A DNA stretch of 15,560 nt from Candidatus Pelagibacter sp. Its GTDB lineage: Bacteria; Pseudomonadota; Alphaproteobacteria; Pelagibacterales; Pelagibacteraceae. The notes beneath the pieces were generated by a model. The model did no database searches. It was not told the origin of the DNA and saw only the letters and a list, made by a program, of their open reading frames with translations. The position numbers were made by a program, and so were the translations under genes. The first letter of the stretch is position 1. Each line of letters opens with the position of its first letter. Positions 15,471 through 15,560 of the stretch are shown one piece after another. Location of the stretch: contig JAOHNF010000015.1 of the NCBI GenBank assembly GCA_028103285.1, positions 1 to 15,560 of the forward strand, given 5' to 3'.

Positions 15471-15560
15471 GTGTTTAGTTTTCGACTTAGTTTATATATA
15501 AACTACTCGGACAAATGATTTAAACGATCACTACTGAGTAACTTGCGCGAACATTAGTAA
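15471..15560 (-). promoter_or_regulatory. Proteorhodopsin upstream region: candidate promoter and 18-base palindrome
   Basis: On the minus strand TTAAAT (15523-15518), a 17-base gap and TATATA (15500-15495) form a candidate promoter. The start would be near 15488 and the leader about 28 bases, ending in the GGAGG site. The -10 sits inside a perfect 18-base palindrome, TAGTTTATATATAAACTA (15488-15505), which could be a regulator site or chance in AT-rich DNA. The looser inverted pair TGAT/ATCA lies at 15517-15530. No gene is seen from 15531 to the window end. Confidence 0.45.

Noticed and set aside
15222..15518. A 98-codon plus-strand open frame over the proteorhodopsin start
   Set aside because: It lies opposite a clear proteorhodopsin gene and its signals, has no family resemblance and no ribosome-binding site; it is a shadow of the real gene.
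1..15560. A novel defence system, mobile element or CRISPR array
   Set aside because: Nearly all genes are recognised housekeeping or photoheterotrophy genes; no transposase, integrase, direct-repeat array or toxin-antitoxin pattern was seen.

Overview
The window is a dense, AT-rich bacterial segment that looks like a streamlined marine alphaproteobacterium of the Pelagibacterales (SAR11) type. The basis for this is the very low GC, lysine/isoleucine/asparagine-rich proteins, genes overlapping by 1-23 bases or abutting, almost no intergenic DNA, a proteorhodopsin next to a ferredoxin, and a eukaryotic-type NADP isocitrate dehydrogenase. The taxon is inferred from gene content; no marker comparison was run. 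No tRNA, rRNA, CRISPR array or insertion sequence was seen, and no gap between genes exceeds 100 bases.

Positions 1-6034 hold one long minus-strand gene train, read psd > pssA > rlmE > guaB > small exported TPR protein > guaA > panB > a membrane-anchored protein cut by the window edge. Junctions are TAATG, ATGA, TAAATG or longer overlaps; the only gap (26 bases) lies between rlmE and guaB. It joins phosphatidylethanolamine synthesis, 23S rRNA methylation, GMP synthesis from IMP and a pantothenate step. GuaB lacks the regulatory Bateman (CBS) domains.

Positions 6035-11844 hold icd (+) and alaS (-), which converge with an 8-base overlap, then a ygfZ-like gene (-) that is missing its C-terminal part and runs into the alaS start. 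A 36-base divergent spacer with two TATAAT boxes separates it from pyrC (+), a dihydroorotase of the DxQxH type. pyrC converges with the next gene with a 12-base overlap.

Positions 11833-15560 hold a light-energy/redox locus on the minus strand: green-tuned proteorhodopsin, a strong hairpin terminator, a 2Fe-2S ferredoxin, a ferredoxin-NADP reductase of the thioredoxin-reductase-like type, and a PrpE-type acyl-CoA synthetase. The last two are damaged. The reductase has a one-base frameshift near 13884-13897, and its C-terminal end is joined directly, out of frame, to a PrpE gene lacking its N-terminal end (junction near 13476-13480). These are either real gene loss in this lineage or consensus/assembly errors, and raw reads would decide.

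I found no convincing new multi-gene system. The items most worth a second look are the FNR-prpE deletion junction, the truncated ygfZ, the CBS-less IMPDH inside the gua operon with an exported TPR protein, the possible promoter embedded in the proteorhodopsin terminator, and the palindrome at the proteorhodopsin promoter.
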